A DNA stretch of 64,000 nucleotides, from contig NZ_JADKPT010000001.1 in NCBI RefSeq assembly GCF_015351595.1, positions 62,001 through 126,000 on the forward strand, in the 5' to 3' direction. This DNA is from Flavobacterium sp. LC2016-12 (GTDB lineage Bacteria > Bacteroidota > Bacteroidia > Flavobacteriales > Flavobacteriaceae). Numbering within the stretch: position 1 is the first letter of the stretch; the number at the start of each line of letters is the position of its first letter. Below the pieces are notes generated by a model. That model ran no database searches. It saw only the letters and a program-made list of their open reading frames with translations, and was not told where the DNA came from. This document shows, piece after piece, positions 34,423 to 43,132 of the stretch. The position numbers were made by a program, and so were the translations under genes.

Positions 34423-35802
34423 TTATTCTGAGAATTCTAATTTTTGCAATTTGTTCCAGCCACCGCGTGTGAAATCTGGAATTTCTACTGGTGCAGAACC
34501 TTTATCAAGTGAAATTTCGGTTAATGGACCTAAACAAGACCATTCTGCTAAATCGTAAACATCCATATCTAATGGAAGTCCTTTTTGAAGACAGTGGATC
34601 AGACGATAGTCCATTACGAAATCCATTCCACCGTGACCACCAACTTTTTTAGCTTGCTCTTCGATATTTTTCACCATTGGGTGTTTGTATTTTTCCATCA
34701 AAGCTTTTTTTACTTCTTCAGGAACAAAAGAATGTGCGCTTAATTTTTCGTGATTTGGCTTAACGTCGTCACTTAATTCTTTTCCGTCCAAAGCATAACC
34801 TTCTAATGGGTATTTGTTTGCAAAACCTTTAGTTCCACTCACCTGATACATTCTGCTGTAAGGACGTGGAGAAGTTACATCATGCTGAATTTGAATTGTT
34901 TTTCCGTTTTCAGTACGAATCATAGTCATAGTATGATCTCCGTTTCTGAAATCTTTAATTTCCTTACCTGATTTTTCTTTGATATAAGCAGGATTTCCAA
35001 CTGCTTTTGTATCCATAGAAACAAGGAAATTCATTTTGTCACCACGATGAATATTTAAAGCCTGACACGCTGGCCCCATACCATGAGTCGCATAAACATC
35101 ACCGCGGTGTTTGATGTTATAATCCATTCTCCAGTTGTTCCAGTATTCTCCCCAGAAAGGCTGCAAACCGTGAATATAAGATCCTTCAGCATGAAGAATT
35201 TCTCCAAATAAACCTTGTTGGGCCATATTTAAAGTTGTTAACTCGAAGAAATCGTAAACACAATTTTCAAGTTGCATACAGTGTTTTCTGGTTTTTTCAG
35301 AAGTATCAATTAAGTCCCAAATTTCTTTCATAGTCAAAGCACCAGGAACTTCAATAGCCACATGCTTTCCATCTTTCATAGCCTGAACGCCTATTTGAGC
35401 ATGATGTAGCCAATCTGTTGCAACATATACTAAATCAACATTTGGAAGCGCCGTAACTTTTCTCCAGGCATTTTCATCCCCAAAAAATTCCTGAGCTTTT
35501 GGAAGTCCGGCTTTTGTTAAAATTTCATTTGCTGATTGTGTGTTTTTTTCTAACATATCGCAAAGTGCAACGATTTCAACTCCTGGAATATGTGTCATTC
35601 TTTCTACAGCTCCAGGTCCGCGCATACCAAGCCCAATGAAAGCCACACGAACTGTTGGAAGCGGTACTGTTGCCAAACGCAAAACATCTTGTTGACCTTT
35701 TGGACGAGTAGGAGTTTTGGTTTTAATCATTTGTGCTGATGCAATTGTCCATCCAAAGAAAAGGCAAAAGACCAAAATGTACTTTAAAATAGTAGTTTTC
35801 AT
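34423..35802 (-). CDS. GH109-type alpha-N-acetylgalactosaminidase (Gfo/Idh/MocA fold, NAD-dependent), secreted
   Basis: GH109 enzymes use a bound NAD(+) to cleave terminal alpha-linked GalNAc, including the blood group A determinant. This 459-residue protein has a signal peptide (ILVFCLFFGWTIASAQ) and a Rossmann motif GLGMRGPGA (57-65), D130-W-L-H-H with KHVAIEVPGA, the GH109-type YIHG pair Tyr209/His211 (GSYIHGLQPFWGEYWNNWRMDYN), and the YATHGMGP segment with His240. These fit GH109 better than ordinary dehydrogenases of this fold, most of which lack a signal peptide. Last gene of the minus-strand unit, 27 bases after the DUF3472 gene. Substrate specificity is inferred from family. Confidence 0.87.
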   Translation of the reverse strand: MKTTILKYILVFCLFFGWTIASAQMIKTKTPTRPKGQQDVLRLATVPLPTVRVAFIGLGMRGPGAVERMTHIPGVEIVALCDMLEKNTQSANEILTKAGLPKAQEFFGDENAWRKVTALPNVDLVYVATDWLHHAQIGVQAMKDGKHVAIEVPGALTMKEIWDLIDTSEKTRKHCMQLENCVYDFFELTTLNMAQQGLFGEILHAEGSYIHGLQPFWGEYWNNWRMDYNIKHRGDVYATHGMGPACQALNIHRGDKMNFLVSMDTKAVGNPAYIKEKSGKEIKDFRNGDHTMTMIRTENGKTIQIQHDVTSPRPYSRMYQVSGTKGFANKYPLEGYALDGKELSDDVKPNHEKLSAHSFVPEEVKKALMEKYKHPMVKNIEEQAKKVGGHGGMDFVMDYRLIHCLQKGLPLDMDVYDLAEWSCLGPLTEISLDKGSAPVEIPDFTRGGWNKLQKLEFSE

Positions 35803-35828
35803 GGTTTAATTATTTTTTAATCAATTGT

Positions 35829-37130
35829 TTAAGGTAAGTTACTAAAATTTATTTCTGGTTTTTTATTGTTTAAAGGTCTGGTATATGTTATTTTTGGTGT
35901 TGTATAATTATTGAAGAAACCTCCGTCTTTTAAATAAAAAGAATCTTTTTCAAGTCCACCGGCAAAATCCATTCGGTATCCTTGTGCGCCAGTATTATCT
36001 GTAGTAAAACGAGCCGAATTAACCTCGATCCAATTTCCTTTTTCATCGCAAATCCATTGATTATTAAATAAAACGCGACGGGATAAATTTCCTTGTTCCG
36101 GAACAAAATTTTCTAAAAAAGAATGGAATCTTTTTAGATAAGTATTCGTTTGAGGACGGTTAAAACTAGCAATTAAAAGCCATTTTTTTAATTCCGGAGC
36201 AAAAAAGTAAGCCGTATAATTGGTGCTATTGTTGTTTTGTGGAATTCCGTGAAGCAAAAACTTATAAGTCGTTCCTGCTTTCCAATTGTATTTCAAATAA
36301 CTTTGACCGCCTGAACCTTCATTTCCAAATTCTCCAGTGTGCACTTTTTCGCCTTTTTTTAGCATTTTAATTTTATGAGAATCCGGAATACTTTTAGGAT
36401 CATCTGTAGAAAAAGGACTCCAAACGGAGAATAAAATCCTTCTTTCCGTTGGTGAATTTACCTGAATTCCGAAATAACCTTCTCCAAAACCATTTGCCAT
36501 AAAATATGATCCAATTTTGTCCTCGTTTACAGGAACGGTAACTTCATTATAATACCATTCGGCATTTGTACTTTCAGGAACCTGATAATTTAAATGAACT
36601 GATGGACCACGGCGCCCCCAATGATAAAAATTTCCTTCATCATTTGGTACATAAGAGATTTTTCCATCATAATCTGTACTGGAAATAGTAAGGCGGCTAA
36701 TAGAAGGAAAACGATCTCCGGTTTTATTGATTCCTTTTATTTTGATGGCTACATATCCTTCCTCATCGATTTTCCAGTTTCCGAGCGTTACTGCTTTTTT
36801 AGAAGAAGTAAAATTTACTTTTTTTGATTCTTTGTTTATTGAAAATTCAAGTTCTGCTTTTCCAAAAACTTCCACAGATTCCTCTACAGTAATTTGAAAA
36901 TTTCCTGCTTTTGAAACTCTAAAATAAGCCGTAAAATATTCCTTTGAATCTGTCCAGTTTTCAATGCCATTATCTGTAATAGTATTGCTTCCGTCAATAT
37001 GTTTGGAGCTAAAAGCATTCCCGGCCAAAGGAAGTGAAATGTTCATTTGAGGATCTGTATTTACCCTTTTATTTTCGGCATACGAGCATGACACTAATAA
37101 AGAGAGAATTAAGTAATAGAAATTTTTCAT
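35829..37130 (-). CDS. DUF3472/DUF5077-family secreted protein
   Basis: 433 residues with a short signal peptide (NFYYLILSLLVSCSYA, possibly lipidated at the Cys). The N-terminal about 130 residues are a beta-sandwich-like DUF5077 region (MNISLPLAGNAFSSKHIDGSN ... AYFRVSKAGNFQITVEESV); the rest is the DUF3472 fold (VHLNYQVPESTNAEWYYNEVTVPVNEDKIGSYFMANGFGEGYFGIQVNSPTERRILFSVWSPFSTD). Such proteins occur in glycan utilisation loci and may bind carbohydrate; no enzyme activity is known to me. The ATG at 37130 is chosen because it starts the signal peptide; the frame is open to 37211. It lies between the GH110-type and GH109-type genes. Confidence 0.8.
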   Translation of the reverse strand: MKNFYYLILSLLVSCSYAENKRVNTDPQMNISLPLAGNAFSSKHIDGSNTITDNGIENWTDSKEYFTAYFRVSKAGNFQITVEESVEVFGKAELEFSINKESKKVNFTSSKKAVTLGNWKIDEEGYVAIKIKGINKTGDRFPSISRLTISSTDYDGKISYVPNDEGNFYHWGRRGPSVHLNYQVPESTNAEWYYNEVTVPVNEDKIGSYFMANGFGEGYFGIQVNSPTERRILFSVWSPFSTDDPKSIPDSHKIKMLKKGEKVHTGEFGNEGSGGQSYLKYNWKAGTTYKFLLHGIPQNNNSTNYTAYFFAPELKKWLLIASFNRPQTNTYLKRFHSFLENFVPEQGNLSRRVLFNNQWICDEKGNWIEVNSARFTTDNTGAQGYRMDFAGGLEKDSFYLKDGGFFNNYTTPKITYTRPLNNKKPEINFSNLP

Positions 37131-37290
37131 TTTTTGATGGATATATAAGTTTTTTATTTTAAAAATAACCTCTCTAATGAACCAAATTAGAGAGGCTTCA
37201 AAAACAAACAATTCTAAAAATAATTATGAGTTTTGAATTAAAGTACCATTATTAGATATTAAAAAAACATTTTTTTATGGATTAAAACTT

Positions 37291-39150
37291 TTAGTTTGCT
37301 TTTGATATTTCAACGCTTAATTCATTGTTTTTTAAGTTTAATTCTTCTCTTTTCATTCCTTTGAGAAGAATATTTTTGCCTAATACATTTTCTTCTATTT
37401 TATTGCCACTGATTTCTACATTTTTGCAAGCCTCGATTTTGAAATTATATTTTCCCGGATGCCAGGGCGTGAAAGCAAAACTACGTGTGATAGTATTGTT
37501 TTTAAAACTTAATCCATCTACCGATACAGCATAAAGAATAGGATAATCTGATGGGTTAAAGCTGTTGTTTTCGATTTTTATATTTTTATGAAAAGGGTGT
37601 AAAGCATTTGGTTCCGGAATTTCAGGATAAATACTGATAATAGCTTCACAAAATTGATAACTAGACGAGTTACAAGGAAATCTAAATTCATTGTTCCTAA
37701 TGATTATGTCTTTTACAGCACCACTTTCATACCAATAATTAGCATCGCCGGCAATAAGAATGGCTGAACCACTGGTTTCGAATGTGTTGTTTTCGATCAG
37801 GACTTTACCTGGTGTAGAAATCAAATAACCTCGTGCTCGGTTGCTGCCTACAAAACAGTTGGTAATCGTGGCATTTGGAGTCCAGCTTAAATTTTCTAAA
37901 ACAAAATTGGCATCTATAGTAGCTGGAATTTTTTCTTTGAATCTGATGATGAAATGATCTACATCTAAAGGTTCAAAACTTGCCACAGTTCCATAAGAAA
38001 ATGTATTCATTTCTCTCTTTTGAATAAAACCAACCTTGTCTCCAACAACTGCCCATAATAATCCGTGCGACATATCTTGTCCAAATTTGCATTTTACAGC
38101 AAAGTCATCTACTTTTTCGACTACAGGTACATAGGTGCCATGAATGTTAATTGGGTCATCCATTAGTCCTTGTGCATCACAATTGTCGATTATGATTTCG
38201 CCCTTGCATCCCATAAAGTGCAGTCCATCGTCGTGGCCGCTGAGATAACGATTTTTATGAGGATTGGGAATCATATTTACATTTCGCATTTCTATATTTT
38301 CGCAGTATTGAGATAAAATACCCAATCCGGAGGTGTGATATACATTTATATTCTCGAGCTTGGGGTTTTTACTATGAAATAAAAACATTCCGGCATGATC
38401 GCGCCTACCATGTCTAAGGATCAGAAAATTTCCAACCTTTGGAGTTTTGGTAAAATTGCCCTGCATTAATACTAATCCGGGTTTTACTTCACTGTATTTT
38501 ACATTTTTCAGATCACCTTTTACACAACCATTATCGCCGGTGTTTGCTGGAATAATGTGATTTTTATCAAATTCAATTAACCAGGAACCGTCAGATAATG
38601 TCCAGTTTTCGTTTGCATTTTCGCCTACGAACGTCAATCCTTTTTCGTGGATTTTGTAGGGAGATTGAGCGATATCAATTTTCATTAAAATATGATTTTC
38701 ATCTGCTTCAATAACTTCGCTCTCGGAGGTCAAAGGTATGTCCCAATCGATGTTTACATTCTTTATACTAATGTTTTCTGCATTGTCTAATGTGAATGGC
38801 TGAATGTGCCCATGATATACAAAATCAGATTGTTGCGCGTCTATGATGATGTTTTTTTTGTTTTTAATAAGTATAGCTAATTTTCGACTGTCGGCGTCAT
38901 AAGTATTGCTTTCATAATAGGTTCTGTAATATTTGGCGTCCGGATAGAAATCATATCGTCCTTTCGGAAAAATTATTTGTACGGATTCATTTCCTATTCC
39001 TTCAATAAGCTGATTGACCTTTGCCGTAAGATTTTCTTTTGTATTGGCAAGAATACCATACTCTTTTACATTTATTCTTTTAACCTTCTCCTGTGCAGCA
39101 CAAAAGGTCAAAACTGAAAAGAAGATGTATGTTATGAAAAGTTTTTGCAT
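37291..39150 (-). CDS. GH110-type alpha-1,3-galactosidase, right-handed beta-helix
   Basis: GH110 enzymes cleave terminal alpha-1,3-linked galactose, including blood group B and linear alpha-Gal, with a parallel beta-helix fold. 619 residues, signal peptide to about FCAAQ (20). Evidence: N-terminal strand-turn VKEYGILANTKENLTAKVNQL (pectate-lyase-like start), helix coils with repeated IxIxNxxxD units (ENISIKNVNIDWD, ENIEMRNVNMIPN), and the distinctive GHDDGLHFMGCKG and MDDPINIHGTYVPVV blocks typical of GH110. I place it in GH110 from memory of these motifs. It is next to GH109, with which it is a logical pair. Exported, probably periplasmic. Confidence 0.82.
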   Translation of the reverse strand: MQKLFITYIFFSVLTFCAAQEKVKRINVKEYGILANTKENLTAKVNQLIEGIGNESVQIIFPKGRYDFYPDAKYYRTYYESNTYDADSRKLAILIKNKKNIIIDAQQSDFVYHGHIQPFTLDNAENISIKNVNIDWDIPLTSESEVIEADENHILMKIDIAQSPYKIHEKGLTFVGENANENWTLSDGSWLIEFDKNHIIPANTGDNGCVKGDLKNVKYSEVKPGLVLMQGNFTKTPKVGNFLILRHGRRDHAGMFLFHSKNPKLENINVYHTSGLGILSQYCENIEMRNVNMIPNPHKNRYLSGHDDGLHFMGCKGEIIIDNCDAQGLMDDPINIHGTYVPVVEKVDDFAVKCKFGQDMSHGLLWAVVGDKVGFIQKREMNTFSYGTVASFEPLDVDHFIIRFKEKIPATIDANFVLENLSWTPNATITNCFVGSNRARGYLISTPGKVLIENNTFETSGSAILIAGDANYWYESGAVKDIIIRNNEFRFPCNSSSYQFCEAIISIYPEIPEPNALHPFHKNIKIENNSFNPSDYPILYAVSVDGLSFKNNTITRSFAFTPWHPGKYNFKIEACKNVEISGNKIEENVLGKNILLKGMKREELNLKNNELSVEISKAN

Positions 39151-39279
39151 AAGTATTTTTATATTATCAGGAAAAAGGATATCTAATTTAGTACTTCAGT
39201 AAAGACTTGGTTTGTGAAATCATGATCTTTACTTGATTAGTTCTGTCTGGCAATACATAAAAAGTTTTTGAACTGTTTT

Positions 39280-41457
39280 TTATTTATTCAGCCTTTTGAT
39301 CGACCCCGTTACATGCTTTTTAGTGTCATCATCTAATGATGACAATGCTTTTTCTCCTTCAGCTGGTGCATATTTGGTCAGACCAATTATACCTCCTGCA
39401 ATGACATTGTAAGATTGATTTTTTATGCTTTCCTCCATTAATGCTTTATAAGACATATCACTCGTAGCGGCTAATTTTATAATTGCATTTGCTCTGGAAA
39501 TTGTTTTTTTATCGTTTTTAGCAATATCAAGCAAGGTCTTAATTGCCTCATCTTTAATTTGATTATCCCCTAAATCAATTGCTTTAATGCTAAGCGTTCT
39601 TAAATCATCCTGCTTATCTTTTAATCCTGCTAAAAGAATAAGCTGAGCGTCATGGCTTTTATCTTTAGCTGCATATTTTATTGCCTCAATACGGTTGTAA
39701 TACGTTGGAACATTTTTGTATTGGTACAAATAATCAGCTATTTTTTTGTTGTCTTTTACTTGCCCAACTAAGATTTTATCAGGATCAAGATCTACGAAGG
39801 TTGGTTGAGACGGAATGTCAAAACTGAAATTTTGTTCCCTTTGATCAATTAAAATTTCTTTTCTGATTTTCGTTCCATTAACGTAATAATCGACTTTTAA
39901 AGGAAGACTAAAGGTCTGAACATTACTTTCCTGAACTTGTTTTACTGCAATTGTTGCTTTTCCATTCGTGTATCCGTATTCGATATTCAAAATAGGATTC
40001 CCGCCTTGATAATACCATTGATTAAAATATGGGCTCCAGTCTTTTCCTGTCACTTCTTCCATCGATAAACGCAATTGGTGTGTTTCTCCCGATTTATAGG
40101 CATTGGTTGTCAAATAATGGTTTAGAGATTTGAAAAATGCTTCGTCACCCATTTGATTTTTGATGGCATACAAAATGATAGAACCTTTTGAGTAGCTGAT
40201 ATTGTCAAACATATCATCTTTGTTTTTATAGTGAAAACGAGCTAAAATCTGGCTGTCACCGTTCTTCTGAGAACTCAGATAATTTTGTAATTTTCCATAT
40301 CTAGATCTGTCTTCTGCATCCTGTCCTTCATCATGTCCGTGCCAAAGAACTTCTCCAAAAGTGGCAAAAGATTCATTCATGGTTAAATTTGACCAGGATT
40401 CAGCCGTTACATAATCACCAAACCATTGATGAAAAAGTTCATGAGCTACGGTACTTTCTTCGTTATCATCTAATAATTCTCTTTCCGTTTTTTGCACATA
40501 ACCACCGTGAACTGTTGCAGAAGTATTTTCCATTGCACCTCCAAAAAAATCAGTTACAACAATTTGCGAATACTTTGCCCAAGGATATTCTACTCCCAGC
40601 ATTTTGCTGTAAAAGTTCATCATATCTGGCGTTTTCCAGAAAATTTGTTTGGCGTATGGCGCATATTTAGGCTCTAAATAATAGCTCACTTCTTTACCAT
40701 TATAAGTGTCTTTATATACTTTAAAATCTCCAACTGCCATCATAAATAAGTAAGGTGCATTTGGCTGTTCCATTTTCCAGATATCCGTTCTGGTTCCGTT
40801 TTTATTATCTTTTTGAGAAGTCAATTTTCCGTTTGACAATGTTGTATACTTTGAATCCACAGTCATTGCGATTTCAGAAGTTGTTTTTTGATTTGGTTTG
40901 TCAATAGTAGGAAACCAGGCCGAAGAAGCTTCTGTTTCACCTTGTGTCCAAATCTGTACCGGTTTGTCTTCTTTTCCGTCGGGATTTACAAAATATAATC
41001 CTTTTGAATCCGTAATAGATTCACCACCTTTTGTTTTTAGTTCATTAGGTTTTGCGATGTAATTTATGTAAACAACATATTTTTCAGTGCTTTTATATTT
41101 TCTGTTTAAAGTAATAAAAACCTGTTCGCTGTCCTGAGTATATTTTAATGGAATAGTTTTTTTGCCGTCGATGATCGCAATTTCCTTGAATTCCATTCCT
41201 TTAGCATCTAATGTAAGCTGATCAGTTTCGTAGAAATGAGGTTTTAAAGTAATCCACTCTTTCCCATTTAAATGACGTTTTCCATAATCAAACGAAACAT
41301 CTAGTTTAGTGTGTACTAAATCATGCACTTTTAATGCCGTAACGCGGTAAGCAGTTAATTCATCTGCTTTTTTATCTGCAGTTTGTGCTTCCATTTTTTG
41401 TCCCATTATGGCAACAAGACTTAAAAAGGTATATTTTATAAATTGTTTATTCATCAT
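39280..41457 (-). CDS. M1-family aminopeptidase, secreted
   Basis: 725 residues. Signal peptide to about MEAQ (24). M1 features: FGGAMENTSATVH (GxMEN exopeptidase motif at about 307) and VAHELFHQWFGDYVTAESWSNLTMNESFATF (HExxH-x18-E zinc site, near 338-361). The C-terminal part has HEAT-like helices. Removes N-terminal residues from peptides in the periplasm. Position 55 bases after the M60 peptidase gene suggests it finishes the peptides released by that enzyme (inference). Confidence 0.93.
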   Translation of the reverse strand: MMNKQFIKYTFLSLVAIMGQKMEAQTADKKADELTAYRVTALKVHDLVHTKLDVSFDYGKRHLNGKEWITLKPHFYETDQLTLDAKGMEFKEIAIIDGKKTIPLKYTQDSEQVFITLNRKYKSTEKYVVYINYIAKPNELKTKGGESITDSKGLYFVNPDGKEDKPVQIWTQGETEASSAWFPTIDKPNQKTTSEIAMTVDSKYTTLSNGKLTSQKDNKNGTRTDIWKMEQPNAPYLFMMAVGDFKVYKDTYNGKEVSYYLEPKYAPYAKQIFWKTPDMMNFYSKMLGVEYPWAKYSQIVVTDFFGGAMENTSATVHGGYVQKTERELLDDNEESTVAHELFHQWFGDYVTAESWSNLTMNESFATFGEVLWHGHDEGQDAEDRSRYGKLQNYLSSQKNGDSQILARFHYKNKDDMFDNISYSKGSIILYAIKNQMGDEAFFKSLNHYLTTNAYKSGETHQLRLSMEEVTGKDWSPYFNQWYYQGGNPILNIEYGYTNGKATIAVKQVQESNVQTFSLPLKVDYYVNGTKIRKEILIDQREQNFSFDIPSQPTFVDLDPDKILVGQVKDNKKIADYLYQYKNVPTYYNRIEAIKYAAKDKSHDAQLILLAGLKDKQDDLRTLSIKAIDLGDNQIKDEAIKTLLDIAKNDKKTISRANAIIKLAATSDMSYKALMEESIKNQSYNVIAGGIIGLTKYAPAEGEKALSSLDDDTKKHVTGSIKRLNK

Positions 41458-41511
41458 TTTATATTTGTAGTAATTGGGTATACTTTAAATTATCAATTTT
41501 TGATTTAAAAA

Positions 41512-43068
41512 TTAATCTGTCAGGGTTGTTATATCTAAAACTGGTTTAGGATAATTTTTCGATTTTATTTCATTTTTACAATCCATTGCCATTTTTTCGG
41601 TCATATTGTAATGATAGGCTCCGTAACAATCTCCATCGAAATTGCCCACATAAAAGAATCCATAGGAATCAAAAAAATCGGTTAAATCAACTTTACTAAC
41701 TTCACATGCCGTTTTTATAAAATTGAGTTGGTAAACAGCCGGATTTTCATCGGCTTTTACTTTTAGTTTATCAGCATTGTGAGCTTGTTTTCTAAATGCT
41801 TCAAAAAGATCAGGGTAGAAATCAGGATTTTTACCTGCTTTTTCGAAGTATAATTGCAGTTGCCAAAAAGGCACAAGCGGTTCAAAACTCCCACCTACTT
41901 TTAAATAGCTTTCTTTTTTCTCGATAACTTTTTTTCTTGCAGCATCATAGTAGTTACCTTCTATAAGGCGAGATTTAACTCCTAATGATTTGAGAACATA
42001 CATTGTGAAAACATTATTACTTACTTCACAGAGACCTCCCCAATTAAAATAGGGTTGCAGTTGATGTACATGCCCGGTTTCGTGGCTAAATCCCCATGCC
42101 GGATCACCCGCTATAACTTTTGCAGGATCAAGTACCATTCCTAATGCATAACCTGATTTACCACCCATATAAGCAATTCCATCTTCGTCTCGAAACATAT
42201 AGTAATTGTAGTTTACACGAGCCAATATCCTGTTGTTTGGTACACGATTGTATTTAATTAATCCCATAAGTCGATGCTGGCGATAGATCAAAGTGTCATA
42301 ACAATTTAGTAATTCCACTCCCTTGTTGAAAGCATATTTTTTTAAATCAGCTTTAGGATAAATGGTTTGAATATACTTTCCTCTGGCATCTATCATAGGA
42401 TAAATAGTGTTGTCCAGAAGTTTATTCCAGTCTTCATTTTTTTGTTTTCCTGAATCAAAAAATCCATTTATTTGGGCATCAATAAAATGAATTTTAATTG
42501 CGTTTTCCTTTTTAGGTTCTTCAGAATAATAATTGATATAAGCCAAACCATCGAAGTCTTTAACATCTATAATGTTTATACCATTTTTTAAAGGATATGA
42601 TTTTTTTTCAATTCCCCAATTAGGGTCCTGATCGGGTGCAATTCCTGTAGGTGGCTGTCTGTTCCAATTAGGTATAACTAAATCAATTGTTTTATTTTTT
42701 GCAATATTATCTACCAGAATTACGTGTTTACCTATGGTTAAATAAATACCTGTAATGTTTTCATATTTACTGTACCCATCACCAATGGATAACTTTTTTC
42801 CTAGTGTTGCTGGCGATAAATAAGCTTTGTAAGTAGCTAATCTATAATTGAAATCATAGTCACCCTTAAGCATTTGTATGGCTGCATTACGAATTTCTTT
42901 ATTTTTGATCTTATCTAATTGTTGATCGTTTACGTTCTTTTTTAGTTTAGTAGCTAAATTATCTTTAAAAAAAGCTAAATCTTCTTTTACGGAAATAGAG
43001 TCTATAGAGCTTTGAGCATAACTATTAGAAAGGAAAAATAAAATGCAAAGTAAAACTAGGTGTTTCAT
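41512..43068 (-). CDS. M60-like (enhancin/mucinase-type) metallopeptidase, secreted
   Basis: 518 residues with a signal peptide (HLVLLCILFFLSNSYAQ). The M60/PF13402 signature HExxH-x(8-28)-E is met: SHETGHVHQ near 328-332, then 14 residues later the Glu in GGLCEVSN. Members cleave heavily O-glycosylated proteins such as mucins, often aided by glycan-binding domains; here the N-terminal about 250 residues hold a beta-sandwich with the ITGIYLTIGKHVILV unit usual before M60. The residues after the zinc site (FEAFRKQAHNADK, FIKTACEVSKVDLTDFFDSYGFF) form the C-terminal helical part. Expressed with glycosidases, it should attack the protein backbone of the glycoprotein substrate. Confidence 0.88.
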   Translation of the reverse strand: MKHLVLLCILFFLSNSYAQSSIDSISVKEDLAFFKDNLATKLKKNVNDQQLDKIKNKEIRNAAIQMLKGDYDFNYRLATYKAYLSPATLGKKLSIGDGYSKYENITGIYLTIGKHVILVDNIAKNKTIDLVIPNWNRQPPTGIAPDQDPNWGIEKKSYPLKNGINIIDVKDFDGLAYINYYSEEPKKENAIKIHFIDAQINGFFDSGKQKNEDWNKLLDNTIYPMIDARGKYIQTIYPKADLKKYAFNKGVELLNCYDTLIYRQHRLMGLIKYNRVPNNRILARVNYNYYMFRDEDGIAYMGGKSGYALGMVLDPAKVIAGDPAWGFSHETGHVHQLQPYFNWGGLCEVSNNVFTMYVLKSLGVKSRLIEGNYYDAARKKVIEKKESYLKVGGSFEPLVPFWQLQLYFEKAGKNPDFYPDLFEAFRKQAHNADKLKVKADENPAVYQLNFIKTACEVSKVDLTDFFDSYGFFYVGNFDGDCYGAYHYNMTEKMAMDCKNEIKSKNYPKPVLDITTLTD

Positions 43069-43132
43069 TCGGGTTGGTTTTTATTAGCTGTAGTTAGTTT
43101 AGTTGGTAATTGATTATGTACTCAGTAGTTTT

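Noticed and set aside
34423..35802. Ordinary Gfo/Idh/MocA dehydrogenase
   Set aside because: The signal peptide, the YIHG pair and the location in a glycan locus fit GH109 better, though a dehydrogenase cannot be fully excluded without alignment.
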